Positions 28,348 through 36,225 of a stretch of DNA of 64,000 nucleotides are shown here, piece after piece. The notes beneath the pieces are model-generated. The model did not search any database. It was given only the letters and a program-made list of their open reading frames with translations, and was not told the DNA's origin. The DNA comes from Saprospiraceae bacterium (GTDB taxonomy: Bacteria > Bacteroidota > Bacteroidia > Chitinophagales > Saprospiraceae): contig JAKVCU010000062.1 of NCBI GenBank assembly GCA_022448955.1, positions 10,379-74,378 of the forward strand, read 5' to 3'. The translations under genes and the position numbers were made by a program. Position 1 is the first letter of the stretch. Each line of letters starts with the position of its first letter.

Positions 28348-29004
28348 TTACTTTGAAAAGTAGAGCTTTTGAGTGCCATCTTTTGAGTGCCATTCCATTT
28401 GTTTTGCTTTTGGAAAGTTGATATCCCAAAATTCATCTTCTTTTGTCCTATTATTTGGAATAAGTCGAACTTCAGCTCTATGTCCATGAATGAACCAAAT
28501 ACCATTCGACTCTTGCCCATTTTCTCTTTTGAAGAACAATCGATCCCAACGTATTTGATAGCTAATTTCGGTATCCATCTTTACTTCTTGGTTATTTTTG
28601 AAGACTTTATCTAAGCTCCAATTACCTACGATTAGGTCCCAAGGCGCTTCTGGTTTTTGGGTGACTTTCGTCAAATGGACGATGATATCCATATCCATTT
28701 CTTTACGATTTAGCGAAAGCTGCCCGTCCTTAAATTGGTAAGAAAAAGGCCCCATTTCATCTACAATGCCTTCCTTATTGGTCAATAGCAGTTGTTGGTC
28801 TTTCATGCTAAATGTTCCATGATCGTTTTGTAAGCCACCATTGCCTGTTTGGTAAGTTTGGTCTGGGTGGAGTTGGAACCATTTAGCGGTAGGAGTCATA
28901 CTTTCTTCGCCTACTTTGACCTGCGTTACTTCCCACAAGCCAAAGATTTGGCCAAAGCCGAATGAATAAAAACAAATGAATAATAAAGTGCTCAAACATT
29001 TCAT
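28348..29004 (-). CDS. Secreted lipocalin-like two-repeat protein of unknown function
   Basis: 218 residues with a signal peptide (ending FGFGQ). The mature protein appears to be two lipocalin-like beta units, beginning IFGLWEVTQVKVG and LIVGNWSLDKVFKNN, each with the G-x-W start motif and a DG/NG turn pattern (HPDQTYQTGNGG, IRWDRLFFKRENGQ). Such domains bind small hydrophobic ligands or act as structural beta barrels; the ligand is unknown. The next upstream gene on the strand, ending at 29059, has the same kind of repeats, so the two may be related by duplication. Confidence 0.6.
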   Translation of the reverse strand: MKCLSTLLFICFYSFGFGQIFGLWEVTQVKVGEESMTPTAKWFQLHPDQTYQTGNGGLQNDHGTFSMKDQQLLLTNKEGIVDEMGPFSYQFKDGQLSLNRKEMDMDIIVHLTKVTQKPEAPWDLIVGNWSLDKVFKNNQEVKMDTEISYQIRWDRLFFKRENGQESNGIWFIHGHRAEVRLIPNNRTKEDEFWDINFPKAKQMEWHSKDGTQKLYFSK

Positions 29005-29058
29005 CTTACAAGTTTTTCTAACTAAGATTCATTATTTGAGCAAAAGGGTGTTTGAGTT

Positions 29059-30489
29059 TTAACTTTTTACTAAATGATCACTTTTATCTGCAGTTTTTAG
29101 TGCTTCTGAAAGTGTTGTAGGTATAGGTAAGCGAAGGTTGATGAAGTGGTTTTTAGGTTTATTCTGATCTGTACAGTTAGAAGGAATAGCAATTCGGATT
29201 TCTACAATACTAGAGCGAAGGCGATAGAATGTGAAAGAGCTCAGCAAGTGATCAGCAAGCAATAGATTGCAATCTGGAGGAATGCTGAGCAGTAGATCTT
29301 CTAGATCAGTTATATCAGCATCTTTAGTGGCAGATCTCACGAGTTTATTTTGCCGAAAGGCGTCAAAAAGTTCGCCTTCTGAAAATAACTGAGTCAATTT
29401 GACTTTTTTCATGCTTGCTGCATTATACACTTGATAATAATTTTGAGCAACTTGCCCAGTAGGTTGTTCTTGAACTTGAATGGCTACGTAAGGTCCAACT
29501 TGGGCTGAAATTTTATGGTATAGGCTTGCCTCACTGGTACTTTTGTCGGTAGCGATAACCTTTGTTTTTCCATTGTGGGTGGCATGGATTTGTTTGTCCA
29601 GTTTATCAAATTGCCAAGCAGGTAAAACTTGCTTGTCGATCTTCAGGAAATTGGTGCCATCCCATTTGAGTTGCTCTTCATTAATGCGAATGGGGGTAGC
29701 CGCAGCTTCGTAATTATCAATTATGAGATCGGTGCCTTTAATTTTCCATTGTCCTTTAGAGGTGTAACGACCATCGAAACTTTTGAACTGACCATTATCC
29801 TGAAAAGTGTAAGTAATGCCATAACCAATTTCATCGGAATACCATTGACCAAGAAGGCGATCAGCCAGAAAATCATCCTTAAGTGGTGTTCTTTGTAAAC
29901 GCGAATAAGAGGAAGAACGCCAAATGAGCGTATTATCATTTATTGAAATGCTCCTAGCGCTTTTTCTCTGCTTATCTAGCACCAAATTATTACCATCTAT
30001 TTCCCATTTGCCGTTGTAGCTAATAGCATTAGCTTGGTTGCCGATAAGTAATTCATAAGTACCATCTTGGAAAAACTCATAGGTAGAAGATTTATTCTCA
30101 CTATCCAATTCCCATGCGCCAAGGAGGTCTTTTGCCAACTGAGTCGTATTGATACTTCCAAAAGCATTGCCTGCCTTCTTGAAGTGATAATTACCCCAAT
30201 TGAGTTGATTGTTTTCGATGATGATAATTTCTTCATTTTTAGTATCACCATCGAGAACGAGTATATCTTTTTCCAATTCCCATGTCCCTCTATCTTCTGT
30301 TTGTCCCATTCGTACAGCATAAGTACCATCATTGTGGAAGGCCCAACTTTCTTCAGCTGCTGGGATATCAACTAAGTACCATTCTCCAATAATATTGGTT
30401 CGCAGTTGTTGGTACCTTAATTGTTGTTCTTCATTAGAACAGCTAAAGAGGAACAGGAGTAGAAAAAGAGTGATAGGGATGCTTTTCAT
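29059..30489 (-). CDS. Lipoprotein with three lipocalin-like repeats
   Basis: 476 residues from the ATG at 30489; the track start at 30606 adds 39 residues without a sensible signal, while MKSIPITLFLLLFLFSC is an excellent lipoprotein signal. Three successive repeats each start with a GxW motif and a DGTY/NG hairpin (IGEWYLVDIP...NDGTYAVRMG, LGAWELDSEN...QDGTYELLIG, LGQWYSDEIG...DNGQFKSFDG) and end in a LxWxxxxxxK segment. The C-terminal 190 residues lack such repeats and have no recognised motif. Function unknown. Confidence 0.7.
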   Translation of the reverse strand: MKSIPITLFLLLFLFSCSNEEQQLRYQQLRTNIIGEWYLVDIPAAEESWAFHNDGTYAVRMGQTEDRGTWELEKDILVLDGDTKNEEIIIIENNQLNWGNYHFKKAGNAFGSINTTQLAKDLLGAWELDSENKSSTYEFFQDGTYELLIGNQANAISYNGKWEIDGNNLVLDKQRKSARSISINDNTLIWRSSSYSRLQRTPLKDDFLADRLLGQWYSDEIGYGITYTFQDNGQFKSFDGRYTSKGQWKIKGTDLIIDNYEAAATPIRINEEQLKWDGTNFLKIDKQVLPAWQFDKLDKQIHATHNGKTKVIATDKSTSEASLYHKISAQVGPYVAIQVQEQPTGQVAQNYYQVYNAASMKKVKLTQLFSEGELFDAFRQNKLVRSATKDADITDLEDLLLSIPPDCNLLLADHLLSSFTFYRLRSSIVEIRIAIPSNCTDQNKPKNHFINLRLPIPTTLSEALKTADKSDHLVKS

Positions 30490-30629
30490 TATTTTGGGAT
30501 TTGATGTAGTGTATTCCATGCTGACACCAACGCTATATGCAGGAGTACTGCATTGTTTACTTAGCCAAATAGGGAAGACTGCTAGGCCTTGCCTAATCAT
30601 GAGCATAGAAAAAATACTGATTAAAAAGT

Positions 30630-30651
30630 AATAAACTTATGAATTACAGTG
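30630..30651. repeat. Solitary MITE-like terminus over the TPR gene's stop codon
   Basis: AATAAACTTATGAATTACAGTG resembles the right end of copy B (AATAAACTTAAATTACAGTG) including the terminal ATTACAGTG. No matching left terminus is found about 156 bp away. The TAA stop of the minus-strand TPR gene falls within this sequence. Confidence 0.4.
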
Positions 30652-32278
30652 TACTGAGTTGTTCTTTATCTTTTAAAATACTAGCGATAGTGCTTTTGAT
30701 TTGATCAATAGCTTTTGCATTTTTTATTGCTTTAGCAGCTGCTAATTGTCCTCTTAATGCTTGCAGACGTTTGGGACCACGGGCTAAAGATTTTTCAAAC
30801 TGTTCATTTGCTTCATCATATCTTTCTTGTTCTAGCAGCCAGTTAGCATATAATTCGAAAGAAGGTTGGGCTATAGCTGGTGGGCCATAAGAATAAGTTG
30901 TATTCTTTTCCAATTTTATTGCTTCTTTGAACCAGTTCTCAGCTACTGCTGGCTTTTCTTGTGTATGTGCATACAAAGCTCTCAATTCCATTTCCAGGAT
31001 ATGAGCTTGACTAATATCTAGTTTGTTTGCACCTTTAGCGTATGGACCATTTGCATTACACATCGGAACGCCTTCTTCCGCCATCAAAGTAGTGACTTCT
31101 TGACGTTCACTTTCCATTTGAAGGATAGTAGTCCTCAATGTTGTGAAGTCTTTTTTATGATATGCTTTCATGCCATCACAAAAGCGGTAAAGCGCTTTTT
31201 TTGAAATATTAATGTTGTCTAAATCGATTTCTGTGTCAGCAATAGAGGTATTCCATAATCCAGTTTCTACCAAATAAGTTGCTTTCATGGAAATGAAGTA
31301 AGCAATAGATCGGTCAGAGTTGGATTTTTCGGCAAAGAAGATCATATCATGCATTAATTGTTTGGCCTCCATTAAACGGCCCTGTTGCAAATAAGCATAC
31401 ATCAACCAATGTAAAGCATGAAAGCTTCTTGCATCATGATCCAAATCCAGTTTTTTCATACGATTGACACTGGCGGCATAAGATGCTTCATTTGAGCTAA
31501 CGACATCCTCCCACATACCCAAGGCTACATAAATATGAGAAGGCATATGCAAGGCATGGGCTGCGTCAGGGGCTACTTTAGCATAATTATTAGCTGCTTT
31601 CAATGCTTTAGGAGCGTTGACAGGATCATCATAAGCATGGATCAGGTAATGAAGGGCACCAGGATGTTGGCTATTATTATTGATTATGGATTGAACGATT
31701 TCAGCACTTTGGTGAAAAACAGCTTCATCTCTTTCAACAGCAACTGAGCCTAAAAGGGAAAGGGCATAAAAAGCAGATACTTCATGATTATCAGGATAAT
31801 CTTCATGGAATTGTTGCATAAAATCTTTGAATTCTTGATCTCTCTCTTTTTTTTCCTTGTCGGAAAATAAAACTTCGGCTGCTTCTAGGAATCTTTTTTC
31901 TATTGGATTTTTACCCTTCGCAATACGCTCTTCTTTGGTAAGGCCAAGTTTGGTAAGAATAAGCTGAGCAGAATCACGATACTGTCTGCGCCAGAGTGGA
32001 TGATTGAAGGTCATGGCTTCCCCCCATACTGCCATGGGTATCTCTGAATTTATTTCTTGTGTTTTTCTAAAAACAGTTCTAGCATCATCATATTCAAAGC
32101 TATGAAGAAGAAGCATTCCTTTTTCTAGAGATTTTTTTGCTTCTGAAATGCCAGAACTAAATGAAATATCAATATTTCCAAGTTGAGCATCTTGGGTAAG
32201 CTCATCTTGTTTTTCAGCTGATTGGCATGCAGAGAGTAGGAATATCACAAGCAGTAAACTATTGGAGAGAAATTTCAT
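30644..32278 (-). CDS. TPR-repeat lipoprotein
   Basis: 544 residues from the second in-frame ATG (32278; the track begins four residues earlier at 32290). A lipoprotein signal ends in LLSAC. The body is alpha-helical with tetratricopeptide-like repeats (SFEYDDARTVFRKTQEIN, YAKVAPDAAHALHMPSHIYVALGMWEDVV, QGRLMEAKQLMHDMIF, QERYDEANEQFEKSLARGP). The landmarks AVWGEAMTFNHPLWR and HALHMPSHIYV recur in a family of secreted TPR proteins in several phyla; they suggest a conserved pocket rather than plain scaffolding. Function unknown. Its last codons and stop lie in a MITE-like terminus, so the C-terminus may have been reshaped by an insertion. Confidence 0.8.
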   Translation of the reverse strand: MKFLSNSLLLVIFLLSACQSAEKQDELTQDAQLGNIDISFSSGISEAKKSLEKGMLLLHSFEYDDARTVFRKTQEINSEIPMAVWGEAMTFNHPLWRRQYRDSAQLILTKLGLTKEERIAKGKNPIEKRFLEAAEVLFSDKEKKERDQEFKDFMQQFHEDYPDNHEVSAFYALSLLGSVAVERDEAVFHQSAEIVQSIINNNSQHPGALHYLIHAYDDPVNAPKALKAANNYAKVAPDAAHALHMPSHIYVALGMWEDVVSSNEASYAASVNRMKKLDLDHDARSFHALHWLMYAYLQQGRLMEAKQLMHDMIFFAEKSNSDRSIAYFISMKATYLVETGLWNTSIADTEIDLDNINISKKALYRFCDGMKAYHKKDFTTLRTTILQMESERQEVTTLMAEEGVPMCNANGPYAKGANKLDISQAHILEMELRALYAHTQEKPAVAENWFKEAIKLEKNTTYSYGPPAIAQPSFELYANWLLEQERYDEANEQFEKSLARGPKRLQALRGQLAAAKAIKNAKAIDQIKSTIASILKDKEQLSTL

Positions 32279-32364
32279 TTTTTTAGGCATTGATAATAGA
32301 TGAATGAAAATAACAATTTATGAAATTTTTTTATTTCTTAAAAATATATAATTTCGGTCTAGTG

Positions 32365-32399
32365 AAAGGGCTTTCGCACTTTGCCCTTTGCCGTTTTTT
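32365..32399 (+). terminator. Orphan rho-independent terminator with T7 run
   Basis: AAAGGGC/GCCCTTT stem followed by GCCGTTTTTTT on the plus strand. No plus-strand gene is upstream of it, since the TPR gene starts just beside it on the minus strand. It would therefore end antisense or small RNA transcription, or act in a leader. Confidence 0.55.
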
Positions 32400-32577
32400 T
32401 GGTCAAATGTAAATTTGACGCACGAAGTAATTATGAGCCAATCGAACTTTTTGGTTGGCTCTTTATTGTATTCATAGAGCGGTTTAAAGTGATAATTTTT
32501 TTTTGGATTATTTTTGAAACCTTTCGTTATGGCCTCCGTAACAGAATATAGATAGGTTTGATCACCTATGCGCGGAA

Positions 32578-32610
32578 GCCGCCCCTGTAATCAGGGGGAC
32601 CAGGGGCGGC
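32578..32610. other. GC-rich hairpin in the 5' region of the gene at 32697
   Basis: GCCGCCCCTG (32578-32587) pairs perfectly with CAGGGGCGGC (32601-32610) over 10 bp. It is unlike its AT-rich surroundings and lies 87 bases upstream of the next ATG. Confidence 0.5.
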
Positions 32611-32696
32611 AAATTTTATCCTCAATCGCTTACCAGTGTTTTTGGTATATTACCAATCGTCATCAGCCTGCCAATTATTTATTTAAAATTTGAAGG

Positions 32697-33425
32697 ATGA
32701 AAACTTTAATTGCATCAACTATTTATATTTTACTAGTATTTAATGCTTGGTCCCAAGATCGACAAGTCACACAGCTTAACCTTGAGCAATTAGCTAAAAC
32801 CTCACCATCAACTTCTGGTTTTATGACTTTTGATAATAATGGAACAAAGATCAAAGGTACGCCTCATTTGTTTGATGATTGGAGAACTGGCCGTGTTCGT
32901 TTGGAAGGGGAAGAATACTTTACCAAGGAAGTAGATGTTATTTTGGATTTGCGAGATAATCAAGTTTATGTGCAATTAAATGGAGGTCTGGTAGTCGAAT
33001 TTCCAGCAAGCAAAGTCATAGCGGTGGAGATTTATAATGAAAAAGATACCTTCCTTTTTGAAACGTATGACTTATATGCGTATTACGGAATTGGGCCCAA
33101 AAGATTGCGATTTTATGAGATTTTGCATAGGGGTGAATACACTGTTCTACACCTGCACAAAAAATTCTTGAGAAAAGAGGAATATATAGAAAAAGTAGGA
33201 ATAGTGGAGCGGCCCGATGAATTTAGATCTTTACATAGCTATTGGTTAAATAATGGAAAGAGCATTAAAAAAGTGAAGAAAAGCACCACTTCTGTTAAGC
33301 GTGTTGTCACTCCAATAGATGCGCGAAATGTGAATAGAATTATCAAGAACAATGATTTGAAAATCAAGAAAGATAAAGACTTTGGAACATTATTCAGGCT
33401 GCTGGAAAAAGAAAAAGCGGGCTAA
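32697..33425 (+). CDS. Secreted protein of unknown function
   Basis: 242 residues with a signal peptide (ending AWSQ). The middle (VDVILDLRDNQVYVQLNGGLVVEFPASKV) looks like a beta-sheet domain; the end (residues 195-242) is very basic and probably unstructured. I recognise no family. The gene is alone, preceded by the structured 32.3-32.6 kb region. Confidence 0.7.
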   Translation: MKTLIASTIYILLVFNAWSQDRQVTQLNLEQLAKTSPSTSGFMTFDNNGTKIKGTPHLFDDWRTGRVRLEGEEYFTKEVDVILDLRDNQVYVQLNGGLVVEFPASKVIAVEIYNEKDTFLFETYDLYAYYGIGPKRLRFYEILHRGEYTVLHLHKKFLRKEEYIEKVGIVERPDEFRSLHSYWLNNGKSIKKVKKSTTSVKRVVTPIDARNVNRIIKNNDLKIKKDKDFGTLFRLLEKEKAG

Positions 33426-33784
33426 AATATATATTGGGTTAGTATAAAAATTACCTTTACAGCAAAATGCTACCTATTACATGTCGAAAGATCATCTTTT
33501 CTTCTTAACTTAAGGTAGTAAACTACAATACTTCAGGAGAGAAAGGAAATTAATCAGCTAGTCAAAATTGAATGTACAATAAAATGATTTTTAAGCTGGC
33601 AAAAAGCTATCAGCCTTTAGTTCAAAAGTTATTGTAACAATTTTAGGCTTATTATTCTACTCAAAGCAAGGCTGCGTTTGTATGAAATCATAAACAGAAA
33701 ACAAAGAACAAACAACGCTAATACTACTATTATTTTCAATTTGTTTAAGGTTCGTCTATTTTTGAATATTAAAAGAATAAATAG
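33426..33784. other. 359-bp intergenic region before a small ORF
   Basis: No convincing gene. A 61-residue minus-strand ORF (33629-33814) overlaps the promoter and start of the small plus-strand ORF and is probably chance. A perfect -7 box, TATTTTTG, is at 33757-33764. Confidence 0.4.
33757..33764 (+). promoter_or_regulatory. -7 box (TATTTTTG) for a 48-residue ORF
   Basis: A perfect TAnnTTTG, 21 bases before the ATG at 33785. A TTTG occurs at 33740-33743, but the 13-base spacer is shorter than usual. Confidence 0.4.
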
Positions 33785-33931
33785 ATGTATCAGATTAGAG
33801 TTCGTCATCCTCAATGGCGAGGAGGCTTTATGGTTATAGGTATCAATAGAAATGAATGTATAGAACTTTTAGGGCGGAAATTTCCAAACCAAGATTACAC
33901 CATTTCAGATGAGGGAACTTACCCCTATTAA
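33785..33931 (+). CDS. Putative 48-residue small protein
   Basis: Too short for the ORF track. ATG at 33785 to TAA at 33929-33931 encodes 48 residues (MYQIRVRHPQWRGGF...TISDEGTYPY), aromatic- and Arg-rich, with no membrane helix. A TATTTTTG -7 box lies 21 bases upstream, and a hairpin with a T-rich tail begins 10 bases after the stop, so it has the layout of its own transcription unit. No family recognised. Confidence 0.4.
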   Translation: MYQIRVRHPQWRGGFMVIGINRNECIELLGRKFPNQDYTISDEGTYPY

Positions 33932-33941
33932 AAGAGGAAAC

Positions 33942-33979
33942 AAACACGAAAGTCGGTTTTGTGGCCGTGTTTATTGATT
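33942..33979. terminator. Terminator-like hairpin between the small ORF and the gene at 33993
   Basis: AAACACG (33942-33948) pairs with CGTGTTT (33966-33972) and is followed by ATTGATTT on the plus strand. The minus strand gene ends 21 bases away, so it may serve both. Confidence 0.5.
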
Positions 33980-33992
33980 TATTTCAAATTAT

Positions 33993-34487
33993 TTAGTGTA
34001 ACTTGACTTTTGCTGAGTACATTTTAATAGCTGTTTCTTTGAACTTTACATCATTTATGCGGGATCCTTTATGGTTGCCAGATGCAAAGTGTATTGTTGC
34101 TTGTGGTAAGTTATTCCTATAATAAAGAGCGCCATTAATTAAAATATGATTTCCGTTTACACTACCTCCTGTCGCTTCGAATGCACGGAAAGTGTAGCTT
34201 CCATTGTCATGCTTTTTGTAAGTTCCATCAATCAAATAGGAATTATTGGAGTCCCATGGTAAGCTAAAAGTAAACATACCATTTTCATGAAAAACTAATA
34301 AAGATCGTTCTAAACGTTTTTTTTCCATTTCAGCCCATCGATCTTCCCCCTTTTTCCATTTGAATGACTCTAGGGAAGAGATCTCATATTGGAATAGAGC
34401 ATCATAGTCGTTATCGATAATGACCGTCCAAGAACTAACAATTGCCATAATTAGTACGAGAAAGAGTGGTCGAGTAAATTTTTTCAT
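33993..34487 (-). CDS. Secreted protein of unknown function
   Basis: 164 residues with an N-terminal hydrophobic signal (MKKFTRPLFLVLIMAIVSSW). The mature part has a beta-rich pattern: LLVFHENGMFTFSLPWDSN, LIDGTYKKHDNGSYTF, NHILINGALYYRN. This is reminiscent of the lipocalin-like proteins at 28.3-30.5 kb but without the GxW start. No known family. Convergent with the small ORF at 33785. Confidence 0.6.
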   Translation of the reverse strand: MKKFTRPLFLVLIMAIVSSWTVIIDNDYDALFQYEISSLESFKWKKGEDRWAEMEKKRLERSLLVFHENGMFTFSLPWDSNNSYLIDGTYKKHDNGSYTFRAFEATGGSVNGNHILINGALYYRNNLPQATIHFASGNHKGSRINDVKFKETAIKMYSAKVKLH

Positions 34488-34658
34488 GATAGTGTGTTTA
34501 AAAATGAACTAATGGTTGGGGTTTGTACATTAAAGGGTATAACACTCTGTACCACTGTGGTTGCTATCGTTTCTTACAATTTAAGATTTTTTCTATGAGA
34601 ACGCAACCGACATTTTAAAAATTATTTTGCCTGGGAACTAATTTTTTTTCCAAATGGT

Positions 34659-34689
34659 TTTGATTTTAGAAAACGGAAATGTACATTTG
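34659..34689 (+). promoter_or_regulatory. Promoter of tRNA-Ser: TTTG-N19-TACATTTG
   Basis: TTTG at 34659-34662, a spacer of exactly 19 bases and TACATTTG at 34682-34689, a full match to the Bacteroidota housekeeping promoter. Transcription would start about 30 bases before the tRNA. Confidence 0.85.
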
Positions 34690-34725
34690 CACTCGCCAAA
34701 CAAAAAAGGCGCTTGTTTAAAACAC

Positions 34726-34813
34726 GGAGGAGTGGCAGAGCTGGTTTAATGCACCGGTCTTGAAAACCGGCGTACGAGAAATCGTACCGGGGGTTCGAAT
34801 CCCTCCTCCTCCG
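34726..34813 (+). tRNA. tRNA-Ser(UGA)
   Basis: An 88-nt class II tRNA. The acceptor GGAGGAG (34726-34732) pairs with CTCCTCC (34806-34812), followed by discriminator G. The D arm contains GGTTTAATGC, the anticodon loop CTTGAAA carries TGA flanked by the CCGGT/ACCGG stem, a long variable arm (GTACGAGAAATCGTAC) marks it as Ser, and the T loop is TTCGAAT. CCA is not encoded. It reads UCA and related serine codons. Confidence 0.95.
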
Positions 34814-34828
34814 CTTTATTTTTTATAC

Positions 34829-34874
34829 AAAAAGCCTTGTAAGTGAAATAATTATTCATTTGCAAGGCTTTTTT
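34829..34874 (+). terminator. Terminator of tRNA-Ser
   Basis: AAAAAGCCTTG (34829-34839) pairs with CAAGGCTTTTT (34863-34873), with additional GTGAAAT/ATTCATT pairing inside, followed by a T run. It begins 16 bases after the tRNA. Confidence 0.85.
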
Positions 34875-34977
34875 CATTTTTGAGAAATGACTTAAGCTCA
34901 GCCTTAAAACAAGAAACAAAAGCCTACCTGCTTGAAATATAAATTGATGAAATTTGGGATAACTTTTGATATAAGTA

Positions 34978-35133
34978 CACTGTAATCGTCATTACTTTGC
35001 ATTTTGAAGGGGGTATTTTACTCAGCTCTGCCTTGGGTACTCGCCTTAATAGCTATGGCTATTACGCTCCGCCACCCCTTAAGCTGAGCAAAAATTAGCT
35101 GGTTCAAAGTTCCAATAAACTTAAATTACAGTG
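34978..35133. mobile_element. MITE-like inverted-repeat element, copy B
   Basis: 156 bp with the same terminal repeats (CACTGTAAT at 34978, ATTACAGTG at 35125), inverted relative to copy A. Its reverse complement aligns end to end with copy A, sharing CACTGTAATTTAAGTTT at one end, the core TATTAAGGCGAGTA and CTGAGTAAAA. The internal palindrome (ACTCAGC.../GCTGAG) is kept despite many base differences, suggesting an old, structured repeat. No clear target-site duplication. It lies 104 bases after the tRNA-Ser terminator. Confidence 0.75.
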
Positions 35134-35399
35134 CAATAGTTTATTTTGTAGGAAATTTGCTTAGATAGCGCTTTGGTACTGAAGTTCCCTTTGAATACTT
35201 TAGCCAGAAGGGCGTTTTTCTTTTTGAATAATTAATCAAAGAACATAAGGTTTTGGTATCAATTTATCATGGGCTCATTTTTTCTTAATGTTTTCCAAGT
35301 TGATCCTTTGAACTTTCTGGAGGTCAGCTCGTTCTTTTCATATCGATAAAATAGAAGCGAGAGATTTCCATTTTTTATGTCAGATTAATCTAATGTAAG

Positions 35400-35927
35400 A
35401 TGAACTATACAGAGGGACTAAAGACCCAAAAGGTATATGCACAAGTAAAAGTTAATGCCTCCTCTGAAGAGGTTTGGAAAGTGATTTCTATGCCAGGAAA
35501 TCTTAATTATTGCCACCCATTCTGCAAATCCAATCAGGTGGAAAAATGGGGTGGAATTGGAGCGATTGATTTTATTGAATATTATAATGGCCTCCATTTA
35601 AAGCGCATATTTAAAGAATGGAATGAAGGAAAGGGATATGAACTGATTATTGGAAATGGAAAACAAGCTTCGGCAAAAGTAAAATGGGAAATAAAACCAA
35701 TAAATGAGGGAGAATCTTATTTGGTGATTCGGATCAATATTATACCATCTATTGCATTGAAGCCATATCCGAAAATCCTTAGAGGAATAATTAGTAAATT
35801 ATATCTCATGCCCAACATGAGAAGCTATTTGTCCTCTGTAGTAAATGGATTTAAATACTATATTGAAACAGGAAAAGAGGTCAAAGTGAATCAGTTCGGT
35901 TATAATAAAATGTTTTCCTTAAAATAA
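35400..35927 (+). CDS. SRPBCC (START/Bet v1-like) family protein
   Basis: 175 residues, no signal peptide. The opening VYAQVKVNASSEEVWKVISMPGNL and the later KVKWEIKPINEGESYLVIRINI follow the SRPBCC helix-grip pattern: first strand, the VW...I..P helix, then the antiparallel sheet and a long C-terminal helix (LSSVVNGFKYYIETGKE). Such proteins bind hydrophobic ligands or act as polyketide cyclases; the ligand is unknown. A single gene 300 bases before the AGE epimerase. Confidence 0.7.
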   Translation: MNYTEGLKTQKVYAQVKVNASSEEVWKVISMPGNLNYCHPFCKSNQVEKWGGIGAIDFIEYYNGLHLKRIFKEWNEGKGYELIIGNGKQASAKVKWEIKPINEGESYLVIRINIIPSIALKPYPKILRGIISKLYLMPNMRSYLSSVVNGFKYYIETGKEVKVNQFGYNKMFSLK

Positions 35928-36225
35928 TTACTGTGTTCTAGTAACTGTGTACTGCTAAAGATTTATTGATTGATCCTACCGATAATCGTAAGCAATTGAC
36001 TCTCGTTTATAATTTACCTATTGACCGTTTGCTTTCCAAAAACAAAATACGTAATACGCACTCACCTTCTGTAAAGCAATCTTAATTAGCTTTATCATAT
36101 TGGTCAAAATATCCTTTTAAAGGGATAAAAATCTAATACGATTCTATTAAAAATAAAAGAACTTACATAATGGCAATTACCTCCTATTATGCAAATACTT
36201 TAATTAGGAATCTAAAAGAAGAAAA

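Larger units (their letters stand above)
32279..32696. other. Structured 418-bp divergent intergenic region
   Basis: No ORF. It contains at least four hairpins on the plus strand: AAAGGGC/GCCCTTT (32365-32389) followed by seven T; GAGCCAA/TTGGCTC (32435-32461) followed by a T-rich stretch; AAACCT/AGGTTT (32517-32559), which competes with ATAGGT/ACCTAT (32552-32569); and GCCGCCCCTG/CAGGGGCGGC (32578-32610). The last is strikingly GC-rich for this genome. It could be the leader of the gene at 32697 or encode small RNAs. Confidence 0.5.
34814..35399. other. 586-bp intergenic region: tRNA terminator and MITE-like copy B
   Basis: No gene. It holds the tRNA-Ser terminator and the second MITE-like copy. 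After it, 35134-35399 is AT-rich with nothing recognisable. Confidence 0.6.

Noticed and set aside
32517-32610. Known riboswitch (cobalamin, TPP or SAM type)
   Set aside because: I could not find the conserved boxes of any of these classes; only hairpins without recognised core sequences are visible.
33629-33814. 61-residue minus-strand ORF with hydrophobic stretch
   Set aside because: It overlaps the promoter and start of the better supported plus-strand small ORF, and has no other support.
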